From contig NZ_AP024882.1 of assembly GCF_024347675.1 (NCBI RefSeq), forward strand, positions 248,001 through 312,000: a stretch of 64,000 bases of DNA. Direction: 5' to 3'. Shown piece after piece: positions 39,114 to 48,686 of this stretch. This DNA comes from Vibrio ishigakensis (GTDB taxonomy: Bacteria > Pseudomonadota > Gammaproteobacteria > Enterobacterales > Vibrionaceae). A program made the position numbers and the translations under genes. A model generated the notes under the pieces. It saw only the letters and a program-made list of their open reading frames with translations, was not told the origin of the DNA and ran no database searches. Position 1 is the stretch's first letter. Every line of letters starts with the position of its first letter.

Positions 39114-39142
39114 AAAAATAGCGCCATTTCAGCGCTATTTTT
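39114..39142. terminator. bidirectional terminator
   Basis: AAAAATAGCGC (39114-39124) pairs with GCGCTATTTTT (39132-39142), with A-run on one side and T-run on the other, between convergent genes. Confidence 0.8.
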
Positions 39143-39147
39143 ATTTG

Positions 39148-39645
39148 TTAGCCGCTCACCTTTTGCAGTTGCGGTTTCATACCACCAGGCACTTTATCCA
39201 ATGACATCAAAGTTAGCTGCTTGCCTTCTTGGTCTGCATTTTGGTTCTTCAGCAGTGACTGGCTCGCAGTTTTTGGTAGTTTCCACATAGCACCTGTGGC
39301 TGGGTCGACGATCAGCAGGCCGATGAAGCCACCGAATAAAATGTTACCTACATACCATCCATCAACAGATGAAGAGACTGTCACGATAGAATCTTCATAA
39401 CCACCTTTGTGGTATTTAATGGTGTAGTCTGCTCCATCAAAAAAACCGTTGCTTGCATCCAAAGAGATAGTCGATGGTGTATGACCTTTACTCACTACCT
39501 GACCATTTTCATTGGTGATAGTGAAGATAGCATCGTCAGGAGAACTGGTGATTGCCATAGTGTATTGGCTATCACTAACAATCGATGCACAACCTGTGGT
39601 TGCCATCAATACACTTGCGGTAATGGTAGTTAAAATCTTTTTCAT
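39148..39645 (-). CDS. lipoprotein with PEGA-like domain
   Basis: 165 residues. Lipobox ATTGC (Cys19). The segment MAITSSPDDAIFTITNENGQVVSKGHTPSTISL is a PEGA-like surface-layer beta unit. It is followed by a hydrophobic turn (VDGWYVGNILFGGFIGLLIVDPATGAMWKL) typical of small lipoproteins of the YceK/phage-Rz-like kind. Function unknown. It is monocistronic by spacing. Confidence 0.7.
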   Translation of the reverse strand: MKKILTTITASVLMATTGCASIVSDSQYTMAITSSPDDAIFTITNENGQVVSKGHTPSTISLDASNGFFDGADYTIKYHKGGYEDSIVTVSSSVDGWYVGNILFGGFIGLLIVDPATGAMWKLPKTASQSLLKNQNADQEGKQLTLMSLDKVPGGMKPQLQKVSG

Positions 39646-39839
39646 TTGTACGCCTATAAACCCTTAGCGATATTCTCTTGTGGAATATTATGCTCAATGA
39701 AGAATGTTTATAAGCGTACCGTACGCTAAAATTTTGGGTGAAATGTAATCAGTGATTGCATAAATTCAATAAATAAAACAAACAGCAATCCATCACTCAT
39801 CTTTATGTTTTCATATTGATCTTAGCCGACTTAGAAGGT

Positions 39840-40460
39840 CTAAATAGTGCTCCTAATTGCATCCACTAAAAGACCTAACTTGTAAACAAAGTGGTCGAAA
39901 CAACTCAAACCCTGCGGGGTAAGTAGTGATAAGAAAACCGCGCTATTCAAAATAATGGTTAGCCAAAGTATCGCTTTAAAAGGCTGCTTTACTGATTTGT
40001 GCCTTAGTATCTGTTGAGCAATTAATGCACCAGGCCAACCACAAATAAGAGCGAATAAATGCAACGTTGATTCTGGAGTTCGCCACTCATTATTTTCAGC
40101 TGCATTCTTGTCTATTGCATATAACATGAAGGTAAAAAAGCTCATTCCGAAATAAGCTGCCACAAACAATACATCTACATCAAAAATGAAGTAGGAACTG
40201 GCAAGACCGACAAGGAAAGTAAGAGCAAACACCAGAGGAAAAGAAAAGCTCACAGTTAGAACTTCAGCCAACCTTACATCCACAGCGCACGCATCACCGC
40301 GCCTGTCCTGGCCAATTGCAAACTCTACCTCATCGTTCACACTGGGGCGTCTACCGCCATTTACTGATGAGATATGAAAGAACAGTCTTTGATGACTTAT
40401 TGGTGAGGAGATAAACCCATAACCTCTCTCATCATTCCACTCGACTACTGTTCCTTCCAT
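39840..40460 (-). CDS. cold-shock domain fused to DUF1294 membrane domain
   Basis: 206 residues. The first about 70 residues form a cold-shock domain (GTVVEWNDERGYGFI, LFFHISSV), a single-strand nucleic acid binder. After that come four hydrophobic helices of the DUF1294 type (LYAIDKNAAENNEWRTPESTLHLFALICGWPGALIAQQ). Such fusions are common in gammaproteobacteria; the role is unknown. The orientation places the nucleic acid domain in the cytoplasm. Confidence 0.85.
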   Translation of the reverse strand: MEGTVVEWNDERGYGFISSPISHQRLFFHISSVNGGRRPSVNDEVEFAIGQDRRGDACAVDVRLAEVLTVSFSFPLVFALTFLVGLASSYFIFDVDVLFVAAYFGMSFFTFMLYAIDKNAAENNEWRTPESTLHLFALICGWPGALIAQQILRHKSVKQPFKAILWLTIILNSAVFLSLLTPQGLSCFDHFVYKLGLLVDAIRSTI

Positions 40461-40574
40461 CTTATTTCTCTAATATCTATATTCAGTAATTAGAGTATTT
40501 TACCTAAATTAAGTTATGAAGTAATTGAGAAAGATTATTCAGATAAATATTCAACTGAGTCGCAATAAATACGC

Positions 40575-43025
40575 CTAAACAGATTCAGTGGCCACTAGAT
40601 ATTTATTAAATTCAGACTTCATGCTCTCAACATCAAACTCTCTATTTAGTGTTTGCACATATACAGCTTGATTAATTCTCTCGTCCACAACGTTTTGATA
40701 TCGATACTCCTCATCTCCCTCATAACTCACTATCAGCCCCTTCTCAGACAACTTACTCTTCAGCACTTGCGACAACTCATAGGGAGCGAGCTTCGATTCA
40801 ATACGATACAGATACCCCTTTTCAATCTTCTGTCTTGCCCAATAATCACACTCATCAAGCTCTATCGGTATGCGAGTAAAGAAAAGAGCTGAGCTTTGAT
40901 GCATTACAGGCTCAAGAGTGACTGGTGTATGTTTGAATTCTGGTTGCCCAGAAAACTCATCACTGTTGGGAATAATAAGAGAGCATGGCTTGCTTTGTTT
41001 GGCTGTAGACTCATTCCAATGGATAGGAATAAACAGCTGTTTTGGCATCATCTCTAAGCTTATCTGTGCTCTCACCAAGCACTTGCCCTGCTGGTTACTT
41101 ACAGCGACTATCTGGTTGAATTTAACACCATATTCTTTGGCGGTTTGCGGATGGATTAGCACAAAGGGTTCAGCTTGATGTTCTGCGAGCCTAGCCGAGA
41201 GGCCGGTACGGGTCATGGTGTGCCAGTGATCGCGGGTGCGCCCACTGTTTAGCAGTAGAGGAAACGCTTCAGACACTTGGCTAAGTGGCTCGCTATGGGT
41301 TACCGCAATGAAGTTCGCTTTTTTGTCTTGAGTGAAAAAGCGACCATCAGAGAAGAATCGCTGATGAGTCAGTTCTTTTTGTACCTCTAAGACAGGCCAC
41401 TGTTGAGGGCTGAGTTTGCTATAGCCTTGATCGTCTAACTTGGTGAGACCAATCAGGTTGAGGTCTCGCTCGCCATTGCTGTTTTCAAGGGTGGTGAGCT
41501 TGGCGTACTCACGGAATATCTCCCCCTCATGCAGGTAATCAAATGCCTCACCAAACCCCATTCGTTGCCCTACCTGAGACACTATCCACCAGTCCGGTTT
41601 TGCCATTCCTGGGCTTGGCAGAACGCGTCGCTGTCTCGAAATACGACGCTCTGAATTGGTGACGGTGCCAGATTTCTCGCTCCAGCCTTGCGCAGGCAAC
41701 AGTAAATCCGCCATTCTCGTGGTTGCGGTATCGGCAATACAATCAGATACCACCACAAAAGGGCAAGCCTTGAGAGCGGCTTCAATCTTGGCGCTGTCTG
41801 GCAAGCTCACCATAGGGTTGGTGGCCATTATCCACACGGCTTTGATCTTCCCCTCAAGCATGGCATCGAACATATCTATGGCCTTCAGTCCCGGCTTGCT
41901 GGCAAGGTTTTCGGTGCCCCAAAAGTCACTGATAGCCCGCAAGTGTTGTGGGTTGTCATATTCCATGTGAGCGGTAAGTGTATTGGCCAATGCGCCTACC
42001 TCTCTGCCACCCATGGCGTTAGGCTGGCCCGTTACTGAGAAAGGACCACATCCCACCTTGCCTATCTTACCGGTCGCCAAGTGACAGTTGAGGATGCTAT
42101 TAACCTTGTCCGAGCCCTGGCTGGATTGGTTCACACCTTGGGAATAGACAGTGACCACTTTATCCGTGGTTGCGAAGTCAGAGTAAAAGCGAGCAAGCTG
42201 AGATGCCGTCAAACCGGTTTTATGCTCGACCTCGGACTCAAGCAAAGCCGACTGCAGCGCATCTTCAAAGCCATTGGTGTTTGCTTCTATATACTCGGCA
42301 TCTAGGTATCCATTGGTAGTCAGATTGGCCAATAGACCATTAAACAGAGCGACATCGGAGCCAGAGTTGATAGCCAGATGTTCATCAGCAATAGAGCATG
42401 TCTCGGTAACCCTTGGGTCTATAACCACTACCTTGAGATCTGGATTATCTTGTTTGGCTGCCCGTAGACGCTGAAACAGCACAGGGTGACACCAAGCAAG
42501 GTTAGAGCCGACTAAAATCACCAGCTCAGCCTGCTCTATATCTTCATAGCAAACCGGTACGGTATCCGTGCCAAAAGCGCGCTTATGACCAACCACAGAC
42601 GAGGCCATGCAAAGGCGAGAATTGCTGTCTATATTGCTGGTTCCCATAAAACCTTTGATAAGTTTGTTCGCCACATAATAGTCTTCCGTCAGCAGTTGTC
42701 CTGAGACATAAAACGCCACAGAGTCAGGTCCATATTTTTCGATCGCTTCCGAGAACTTGTTTGCGGTTAAGTTAAGTGCTTCGTCCCAACTGACAGTTTC
42801 AGCTTTGCCTTGTTGCTTCTTAGTGGGCGCCAATAGGCGACCGTCATGGATTACCGTATCGCCCAGCGCTATACCTTTGGTGCAAAGCTTACCGAAGTTT
42901 GAAGGGTGATCTTTGTCTCCTCGAACCTCGAGCTCACCGCTTGATTTGGGTCTAGCCTCCACTCCACAGCCCACTCCACAATATGCACATGTTGTCTTGA
43001 TCCAACCTTGGTTGTCCTGCACCAT
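40575..43025 (-). CDS. nasA: assimilatory nitrate reductase catalytic subunit
   Basis: 816 residues. It is a molybdopterin enzyme reducing nitrate to nitrite in the cytoplasm. The N-terminal [4Fe-4S] motif has Cys13, Cys16, Cys20 and Cys48 (CAYCGVGC, LCTKG). Molybdopterin segments such as VTVYSQGVNQSSQGSDKVN, GPFSVTGQPNAMGGREVG and NSGRTRDHWHTMTRTG are intact. No NasC/NasB-type FAD reductase gene is nearby, so the electron donor is not encoded here. It is divergent from cobA-nirBD with a sigma-54 promoter right upstream (43061-43077), giving a leader of about 25 nt. Confidence 0.93.
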   Translation of the reverse strand: MVQDNQGWIKTTCAYCGVGCGVEARPKSSGELEVRGDKDHPSNFGKLCTKGIALGDTVIHDGRLLAPTKKQQGKAETVSWDEALNLTANKFSEAIEKYGPDSVAFYVSGQLLTEDYYVANKLIKGFMGTSNIDSNSRLCMASSVVGHKRAFGTDTVPVCYEDIEQAELVILVGSNLAWCHPVLFQRLRAAKQDNPDLKVVVIDPRVTETCSIADEHLAINSGSDVALFNGLLANLTTNGYLDAEYIEANTNGFEDALQSALLESEVEHKTGLTASQLARFYSDFATTDKVVTVYSQGVNQSSQGSDKVNSILNCHLATGKIGKVGCGPFSVTGQPNAMGGREVGALANTLTAHMEYDNPQHLRAISDFWGTENLASKPGLKAIDMFDAMLEGKIKAVWIMATNPMVSLPDSAKIEAALKACPFVVVSDCIADTATTRMADLLLPAQGWSEKSGTVTNSERRISRQRRVLPSPGMAKPDWWIVSQVGQRMGFGEAFDYLHEGEIFREYAKLTTLENSNGERDLNLIGLTKLDDQGYSKLSPQQWPVLEVQKELTHQRFFSDGRFFTQDKKANFIAVTHSEPLSQVSEAFPLLLNSGRTRDHWHTMTRTGLSARLAEHQAEPFVLIHPQTAKEYGVKFNQIVAVSNQQGKCLVRAQISLEMMPKQLFIPIHWNESTAKQSKPCSLIIPNSDEFSGQPEFKHTPVTLEPVMHQSSALFFTRIPIELDECDYWARQKIEKGYLYRIESKLAPYELSQVLKSKLSEKGLIVSYEGDEEYRYQNVVDERINQAVYVQTLNREFDVESMKSEFNKYLVATESV

Positions 43026-43060
43026 AGTATCGCTCCATTTCTAACTTATAAGCGATACAT

Positions 43061-43077
43061 TGCAAAGTTCGCACCAA
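43061..43077 (-). promoter_or_regulatory. sigma-54 promoter for nasA
   Basis: On the - strand TTGGTGCGAACTTTGCA carries GG and GC separated by exactly 10 nt and matches TGGCAC-N5-TTGCA closely. It lies about 35 nt before the nasA start codon. Confidence 0.65.
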
Positions 43078-43194
43078 ATACCACTAGCAATAAATAATCA
43101 TTTTTAAATTAATAAAAAACAAACACTTAAAAACAAGACTAACCCTAAAGTGGTATGCAGATTTATACCCAAACAACCCCCTAAACAACCCCAT

Positions 43195-43232
43195 TTGCAC
43201 TAATGTGAGCCCAATTGCACCACCAAGGTTCA
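43195..43232. promoter_or_regulatory. NtrC-like activator sites between the divergent nas promoters
   Basis: TTGCAC at 43195 and TGCACCACCAAGGTTCA at 43216-43232 resemble the NtrC consensus TGCACCA-N3-TGGTGCA. They sit between the two sigma-54 promoters, about 120-155 bp from each, a proper enhancer distance. Tentative. Confidence 0.45.
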
Positions 43233-43352
43233 TTTTTAAGCAAAAATCAGTTTTGAAACTGTACTAATCCAAAACACTACATCTTAAACCCCACAACTAA
43301 ACCATTGTTTTTAATGGAATTTTAAAATTAATTTCTTAGAAAAATAAAAAAG

Positions 43353-43368
43353 TGGCATTCATATTGCT
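43353..43368 (+). promoter_or_regulatory. sigma-54 promoter for cobA-nirBD operon
   Basis: TGGCATTCATATTGCT has GG (43354-43355) and GC (43366-43367) separated by 10 nt, the -24/-12 pattern. Transcription would begin near 43378, which puts the GTG at 43372 outside the mRNA and supports ATG 43411 as the cobA start. Confidence 0.7.
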
Positions 43369-43410
43369 GGGGTGAATCCATGTACGAGTTCAAAAGTACG
43401 GGATTCAGGT

Positions 43411-44217
43411 ATGAAGATAAGATTCTCAAAAAAGAGCCCAGGAAGGGTAACACTGGTAGGTGCAGGACCTGGCGATCCAGACCTTCTGACTGTTAAAGCA
43501 CTAAGAGCGATTGAACAGGCAGAGTGCATCGTTTTCGATAACCTAGTTAGCCAAGAAATCAGAGCGCTTTTCCCTGAAAAAGCACGCTGCCTCTTCGTTG
43601 GTAAATCCAAAGGTGCGCACAGCTCAACCCAAGATGAAATCAACCAACTTCTTCTAGATTTAGCACTCTCTGGCACCAATGTGTGCCGCGTAAAAGGCGG
43701 CGACTCATTTGTATTTGGACGTGGTGGTGAAGAGATGTTGCTGATGGCTCAGAAAAACATATCTGTGGATGTGATTCCAGGCATCACCGCTGCTTCAGGC
43801 TGTACCAGTTACGCCAACCTTCCCCTTACCCATCGTGGTGTGGCTCAGGGCTGTACCTTCATTACCGCCCACAGCGATAAAGCACTCTCAATCAACTGGA
43901 AAGCACTGGCAGAACTCAACCAGACGCTAGTGATCTATATGGGCTTAACCAAGACAGAACTTATCACTAGCGAACTTAGTCAGGCAGGTATGGATGCCGC
44001 AACGCCAGTCGCCATCATTGAAAATGGCTGCACTCCAGAGCAACGCATCTTCACAGGGCAACTGCACGAACTCACCGCTCTTAAACAGCACAACCAGATC
44101 AAATCACCCGCTCTTATCGTGGTAGGCGAGGTCGTCACCATAGCTAACCAAATGCAGTGGCTGGAGCAACTTTCAGAGCGACATACCGCAGACAGCACAT
44201 TTAAGTTAACGGCATAA
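43411..44217 (+). CDS. cobA: uroporphyrinogen-III C-methyltransferase
   Basis: 268 residues from ATG 43411. It methylates uroporphyrinogen III twice with SAM to precorrin-2, the siroheme precursor required by nitrite reductase. SUMT signatures are clear: VTLVGAGPGDPDLLTVKAL, VCRVKGGDSFVFGRGGEE, VIPGITAASGCTSYANLPLTHR. The single-domain form lacks the CysG dehydrogenase/ferrochelatase part, which must come from elsewhere. A longer start at 43372 lies upstream of the expected transcript start. It lies 16 nt before nirB. Confidence 0.92.
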   Translation: MKIRFSKKSPGRVTLVGAGPGDPDLLTVKALRAIEQAECIVFDNLVSQEIRALFPEKARCLFVGKSKGAHSSTQDEINQLLLDLALSGTNVCRVKGGDSFVFGRGGEEMLLMAQKNISVDVIPGITAASGCTSYANLPLTHRGVAQGCTFITAHSDKALSINWKALAELNQTLVIYMGLTKTELITSELSQAGMDAATPVAIIENGCTPEQRIFTGQLHELTALKQHNQIKSPALIVVGEVVTIANQMQWLEQLSERHTADSTFKLTA

Positions 44218-44233
44218 ATCAAGGAATAGAGAC

Positions 44234-46792
44234 ATGAGTAAACAACGAATCCTAGTGGTCGGAAACGGAATGGTTGGCCACAAATTTATCGATACCCTCA
44301 TTGCTAGTAAGCGAGATGATCTTGAGATCATCACCTTCTCTGAAGAGCCTCGCCTTGCCTATGACAGGGTGCAATTGACCTCCTACTTCACGGGTAAAAC
44401 TGCTGATGACTTGTCGCTAACCAGTGCACCTTATTACGAAGAGAATGGCATTAATTATATTCTGAGCGACAAGGTTACAAGTCTAGATACAACTGCCAAA
44501 ACGGTAGTTACCGAAAGCGGCCGAGTGGAGGCGTATGACAAGCTGGTGCTTGCTACTGGCTCCTATCCTTTCGTGCCGCCTATCCCTGGCAACGATCAAG
44601 AGCACTGCTTTGTTTATCGAACTCTAGAAGACCTAGATGCTATCCAAGCTTCGAGCAAACAGAGCAAGAGTGGCGTGGTTGTAGGTGGCGGCCTACTGGG
44701 CTTGGAAGCGGCAAACGCGATTAAGAACCTCGGCCTCGAGACTCATGTGGTGGAGTTTGCGCCTCGACTAATGGCAGTACAGCTTGAAGAGGGTGGCGGC
44801 GCACTGCTAAGACGCAAGATTGAGGCGATGGGCGTATCCGTGCATACCGAGAAAGCGACCACAGAGATCGTAGAGGGTGAAAGCGCTCGCTATCGCATGA
44901 ACTTTGCCGACGGCACCCATCTAGAGACCGACATGATCGTCTTTTCTGCTGGTATCAGACCTCAAGATGAACTGGCGCGGGAAACCGAGATCAAGCTTGG
45001 AGAGCGCGGCGGTATCGCAGTCAATGACCACTGCCAAACCAGCCTAGAGGATGTGTACGCTATTGGTGAATGTGCCCTATGGGAAGGACAAATCTTTGGC
45101 CTTGTAGCACCAGGCTATCAGATGGCAAAAGTAGCGGCGAGTCATCTTCTACAAGATGAAACCCCTATCCAGTTCACTCGCCCAGATATGAGCACCAAGC
45201 TGAAACTTCTTGGCGTAGATGTCGCCAGTATTGGAGAGGTGCATGGCCGAACTGAGGGTGCGCAATCCTACACCTACAGCGATGAAATTGAGCAGGTCTA
45301 CAAACGCCTTATCGTTTCAGAAGATGGCAAAAAGATAGTCGGTGCTGTATTGGTGGGTGATGCTGATGCTTATGGCACGCTACTTCAACTCAAGCAGAAT
45401 GACATGCCACTTCCAGAGAACCCATCGGTTTTAATCCTGCCTAATGTGGCGGACGACGAGTCTTCCGCTATGGGTGTGGACGCCCTGCCAGATAGTGCCG
45501 TGATCTGCTCATGCTTTGATGTCTCGAAAGGCGATATCAAACAAGCAGTCGCTTCTGGCTGTACCACAATGGCTGAGCTTAAAGAGACCACCAACGCCTC
45601 AACTGGTTGTGGAGGCTGCTCAGCTCTTGCCAAGCAAGTGCTAGATAGCGAACTCCTTAGCCTAGGCGTTGAGGTAAACAACAACCTTTGTGAGCATTTT
45701 GCTTATTCGCGCCAAGAGCTGAGTGACATTGTTCGTATCAACCAGATCAAAACCTTCGACGAGCTATTAGAGAAATATGGCACCGGCCTTGGCTGCACTG
45801 TATGTAAACCTGCGGTAGGTTCGATACTCGCCTCGTTCTGGAACGACTACATCTTGCAAGACGAGCATATGGAGCTTCAGGACACCAACGATATCTACCT
45901 TGGCAACATGCAAAAGGACGGCACCTACTCGGTCGTGCCACGCGTCGCTGGCGGTGAAATCACACCTGAAAAATTGATTGTCTTGGGTGAGATAGCCAAA
46001 GAATACGATCTCTACACCAAGATCACCGGAGGTCAACGTATCGACCTATTCGGCGCCCAACTCAATGACCTGCCAATCATCTGGAAAAAACTGGTGGATG
46101 CAGGCTTTGAGACCGGACACGCCTACGGCAAATCAGTGCGTACTGTGAAGTCCTGCGTGGGTAGCACATGGTGTCGTTATGGTGTGGGTGACAGTGTCAG
46201 CTTCGCTATCGATATCGAGAACCGCTACAAGGGCCTTCGCGCTCCACACAAACTGAAGTTTGCCGTATCTGGCTGTACCCGAGAATGTGCGGAAGCCCAG
46301 TCAAAAGATATTGGCGTCATCGCCACCGAAAACGGTTGGAACCTTTATGTCTGTGGTAACGGTGGTATGCGCCCACGCCATGCAGACTTGTTCGCCACCG
46401 ACCTAGACGACATCACACTCATCAAATACATCGACCGCATCTTGATGTTCTACATCCGCACTGCCGATCGCTTACAACGCACCTCGGTTTGGATGGAAAA
46501 CCTAGAGGGTGGGTTGGACTACCTCAAACAGGTAGTGATTGAAGACAAGCTAGGTGTGTGTGAAGAGCTTGAGAAAGAGATGGCGAGCAACATCGCCAAA
46601 TACCAATGCGAATGGAAGACCACCATAGAGTCTCCGGAAAAACTCAAGCGATTCAGCCACTTCATCAACAGTGACCAAAGGGACGAGAAGCTCAAGTTTA
46701 TCTCGATGCGTGAACAGAAGATCCCGAAATCATTCGAGCCAAGCGCTGAAGAAAGAATCCCAGTATTGGAACTTACGTCAAATGACGAATAG
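44234..46792 (+). CDS. nirB: NADH-dependent nitrite reductase large subunit
   Basis: 852 residues. It reduces nitrite to ammonium in the cytoplasm using NADH. Domain order: FAD/NAD-binding (about 1-400, ILVVGNGMVGHKF), BFD-like [2Fe-2S] (about 420-480, CSCFD and GCGGCSALAKQVL), then nitrite/sulfite reductase ferredoxin-like and siroheme domains. The siroheme/[4Fe-4S] cysteines lie in KSCVGSTWCRYG and AVSGCTRECAEAQ. Full length. It is followed 14 nt later by nirD. Confidence 0.96.
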   Translation: MSKQRILVVGNGMVGHKFIDTLIASKRDDLEIITFSEEPRLAYDRVQLTSYFTGKTADDLSLTSAPYYEENGINYILSDKVTSLDTTAKTVVTESGRVEAYDKLVLATGSYPFVPPIPGNDQEHCFVYRTLEDLDAIQASSKQSKSGVVVGGGLLGLEAANAIKNLGLETHVVEFAPRLMAVQLEEGGGALLRRKIEAMGVSVHTEKATTEIVEGESARYRMNFADGTHLETDMIVFSAGIRPQDELARETEIKLGERGGIAVNDHCQTSLEDVYAIGECALWEGQIFGLVAPGYQMAKVAASHLLQDETPIQFTRPDMSTKLKLLGVDVASIGEVHGRTEGAQSYTYSDEIEQVYKRLIVSEDGKKIVGAVLVGDADAYGTLLQLKQNDMPLPENPSVLILPNVADDESSAMGVDALPDSAVICSCFDVSKGDIKQAVASGCTTMAELKETTNASTGCGGCSALAKQVLDSELLSLGVEVNNNLCEHFAYSRQELSDIVRINQIKTFDELLEKYGTGLGCTVCKPAVGSILASFWNDYILQDEHMELQDTNDIYLGNMQKDGTYSVVPRVAGGEITPEKLIVLGEIAKEYDLYTKITGGQRIDLFGAQLNDLPIIWKKLVDAGFETGHAYGKSVRTVKSCVGSTWCRYGVGDSVSFAIDIENRYKGLRAPHKLKFAVSGCTRECAEAQSKDIGVIATENGWNLYVCGNGGMRPRHADLFATDLDDITLIKYIDRILMFYIRTADRLQRTSVWMENLEGGLDYLKQVVIEDKLGVCEELEKEMASNIAKYQCEWKTTIESPEKLKRFSHFINSDQRDEKLKFISMREQKIPKSFEPSAEERIPVLELTSNDE

Positions 46793-46806
46793 CTAAGGAG
46801 AAGCCC

Positions 46807-47133
46807 ATGACCAACTGGCAAACCGTTTGTCGGGTAACCGACCTAACTCCGAACATAGGCGTATGCGCCCTCGTTGAAGACCAGCAAGTTGCCATCTTCA
46901 ACTGCGCCCGTACTGACAGCCTATACGCCGTGGCCAATTTTGACCCAATCGGCAAAGCCAATGTGCTCTCCCGAGGAATTATCGGCTCTATCGAGGGTGA
47001 ACCCTATGTGGCCTCCCCTCTTTATAAGCAGCATTTTCATCTGCAAACCGGAGCCTGTTTAGAGGAGCCCAAACAACAAATTAAGACCTACCCTGTGCGC
47101 GCCCATGAGGGCGAGATACAGGTGTCGATTTAA
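46807..47133 (+). CDS. nirD: nitrite reductase small subunit
   Basis: 108 residues, a Rieske-like fold. As in many NirD proteins the complete Rieske iron ligands are missing, so it is a structural partner of NirB rather than an electron carrier. The pattern YAVANFDPIGKANVLSRGIIGSIEGEPYVASPLYKQHFHLQTG is typical. AAGGAGA lies before the ATG. Confidence 0.93.
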   Translation: MTNWQTVCRVTDLTPNIGVCALVEDQQVAIFNCARTDSLYAVANFDPIGKANVLSRGIIGSIEGEPYVASPLYKQHFHLQTGACLEEPKQQIKTYPVRAHEGEIQVSI

Positions 47134-47165
47134 GAATTTAGAACTAAAGTAAAAGGATTAACACC

Positions 47166-48635
47166 ATGGAAAATACGAAGTTCTCACTAATGTCATTTAC
47201 CGGCAAGATGAAAATCTTGCACCTAAGCTGGATTGCTTTTTTTATTACCTTTGTGGTTTGGTTTAACTTTGCACCGCTACTACAGATGGTAAAAGAGACC
47301 CTAGGCCTCTCCACTCAAGAAGTAAAAACCCTTTTGATCCTGAACGTGGCGCTTACCATACCTGCGCGCGTCATCATAGGTATGCTTACCGACAGATTCG
47401 GGCCTAGATTGGTCTACTCAGCACTGCTCGCTGTCTGCTCCATTCCCTGCTTTATGTTTGCCTTTGCCGACTCCTTCATGCAGGCCGCTATTGCGCGCTT
47501 CATGCTAGGTTTCATTGGCGCGGGCTTCGTAGTGGGTATCCGTCTGGTATCTGAGTGGTTCCCGCACAACGAGCTAGGTACCGCTGAAGGTATCTATGGC
47601 GGCTGGGGTAACTTTGGTTCGGCAGCTGCAGCCTTTACTCTACCAACAGTGGCTCTGCTATTTGGTGGTGACGAGGGCTGGCGTTACGCTATCGCTTCTA
47701 CCGGTCTTATTAGCTTGCTGTTCTCGTTCGTCTTCTACAAGAACGTATCCGATACACCAAAGGGCTCAACCTATTTCAGACCTAAGCACCTTTCTGCGAT
47801 GGAAGTAACCTCAAAGGGTGATTTTTACTTCCTGCTACTGATGAAGATCCCTATGTATGCGGTATTGGGTCTACTGGCATGGAAACTGTCATCAAGCGGT
47901 ATCGGTATGCTGTCTGACTTAGTAGTTAACTCTATCTATGGCGGCCTAGTGGCTCTATATCTTCTTGAAGCTAGCCAAGTATGGAAGGTAAACAAGAACA
48001 TTTTCAAAGAGCCTGTTGAGGAGATCCATCAGTATAAATTCAAGCAAGTTGCAGTTCTTAACGTCCTTTACTTCGCCACTTTCGGTTCTGAGCTTGCTGT
48101 TGTTTCGATGTTGCCTCTGTTCTTCTCTGAGACCTTTGAGCTGACGCCGGTTCTAGCTGGTATGGTGGCTTCTGCCTACGCCTTCATGAACCTGATGTCT
48201 CGTCCAGGTGGCGGTTGGATCTCGGATAAGTTTGGCCGTAAGCCTACCCTGCTAATTCTAACTGCAGGTCTTGCTGTAGGTTACTTCCTAATGGGTCAGG
48301 TAGATAGCCAATGGCCAATCTGGCTAGCTGTTGTAGCCGCTATGGTGTGTTCATTCTTCGTGCAGGCTGGTGAGGGTGCAGTATTTGCCACAGTACCTCT
48401 TATCAAGCGCCGTATGACAGGTCAGATTGCAGGTATGACAGGTGCTTACGGTAACGTGGGTGCGGTAACTTACCTAACTATTCTATCTTTCGTTGACTAT
48501 CAAACCTTCTTCTATGTGATTGCAGCAACCGCCGTACTTGGCTTTGCTACCCTGCTATTCATGGAAGAACCAAACGGCAAGATTGCCGAGGTTAATGAAG
48601 ATGGTAGCGTTACCTTGATTGACGTATCTAACTAA
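47166..48635 (+). CDS. nitrate/nitrite transporter of the NarK/NasA MFS family
   Basis: 489 residues, about 12 membrane helices. The nitrate signature regions are visible: WFNFAPLLQMVKETLGL and GFVVGIRLVSEWFPHNELGTAEGIYGGWGNFGSA in the first half, and SRPGGGWISDKFGRK with FVQAGEGAVFATVPLIKRRMTGQIAGMTGAYGNVGA in the second. It imports nitrate for NasA. AAAGGA lies before the ATG. A long GC-rich stem-loop (48643-48666) lacking a T-run separates it from the next gene. Confidence 0.93.
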   Translation: MENTKFSLMSFTGKMKILHLSWIAFFITFVVWFNFAPLLQMVKETLGLSTQEVKTLLILNVALTIPARVIIGMLTDRFGPRLVYSALLAVCSIPCFMFAFADSFMQAAIARFMLGFIGAGFVVGIRLVSEWFPHNELGTAEGIYGGWGNFGSAAAAFTLPTVALLFGGDEGWRYAIASTGLISLLFSFVFYKNVSDTPKGSTYFRPKHLSAMEVTSKGDFYFLLLMKIPMYAVLGLLAWKLSSSGIGMLSDLVVNSIYGGLVALYLLEASQVWKVNKNIFKEPVEEIHQYKFKQVAVLNVLYFATFGSELAVVSMLPLFFSETFELTPVLAGMVASAYAFMNLMSRPGGGWISDKFGRKPTLLILTAGLAVGYFLMGQVDSQWPIWLAVVAAMVCSFFVQAGEGAVFATVPLIKRRMTGQIAGMTGAYGNVGAVTYLTILSFVDYQTFFYVIAATAVLGFATLLFMEEPNGKIAEVNEDGSVTLIDVSN

Positions 48636-48642
48636 AGGTATT

Positions 48643-48666
48643 GGAAGCCGAGCTAGCTCGGCTTCC
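48643..48666 (+). terminator. GC-rich stem-loop after the nitrate transporter gene
   Basis: GGAAGCCGAG (48643-48652) pairs with CTCGGCTTCC (48657-48666), a perfect 10-bp stem with CTAG loop, but only ATTCGTTT follows. It probably reduces rather than stops transcription into the kinase gene, or protects the upstream mRNA end. Confidence 0.5.
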
Positions 48667-48686
48667 ATTCGTTTATAGGTATTACT

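Noticed and set aside
43372..43410. GTG 43372 as the cobA start
   Set aside because: It lies only 5 nt after the -12 element of the sigma-54 promoter, before the expected transcript start; ATG 43411 is in frame and begins the conserved domain.
45385..46036. Reverse-strand frames inside nirB
   Set aside because: They mirror nirB codon structure, with no start signals and no recognisable protein.
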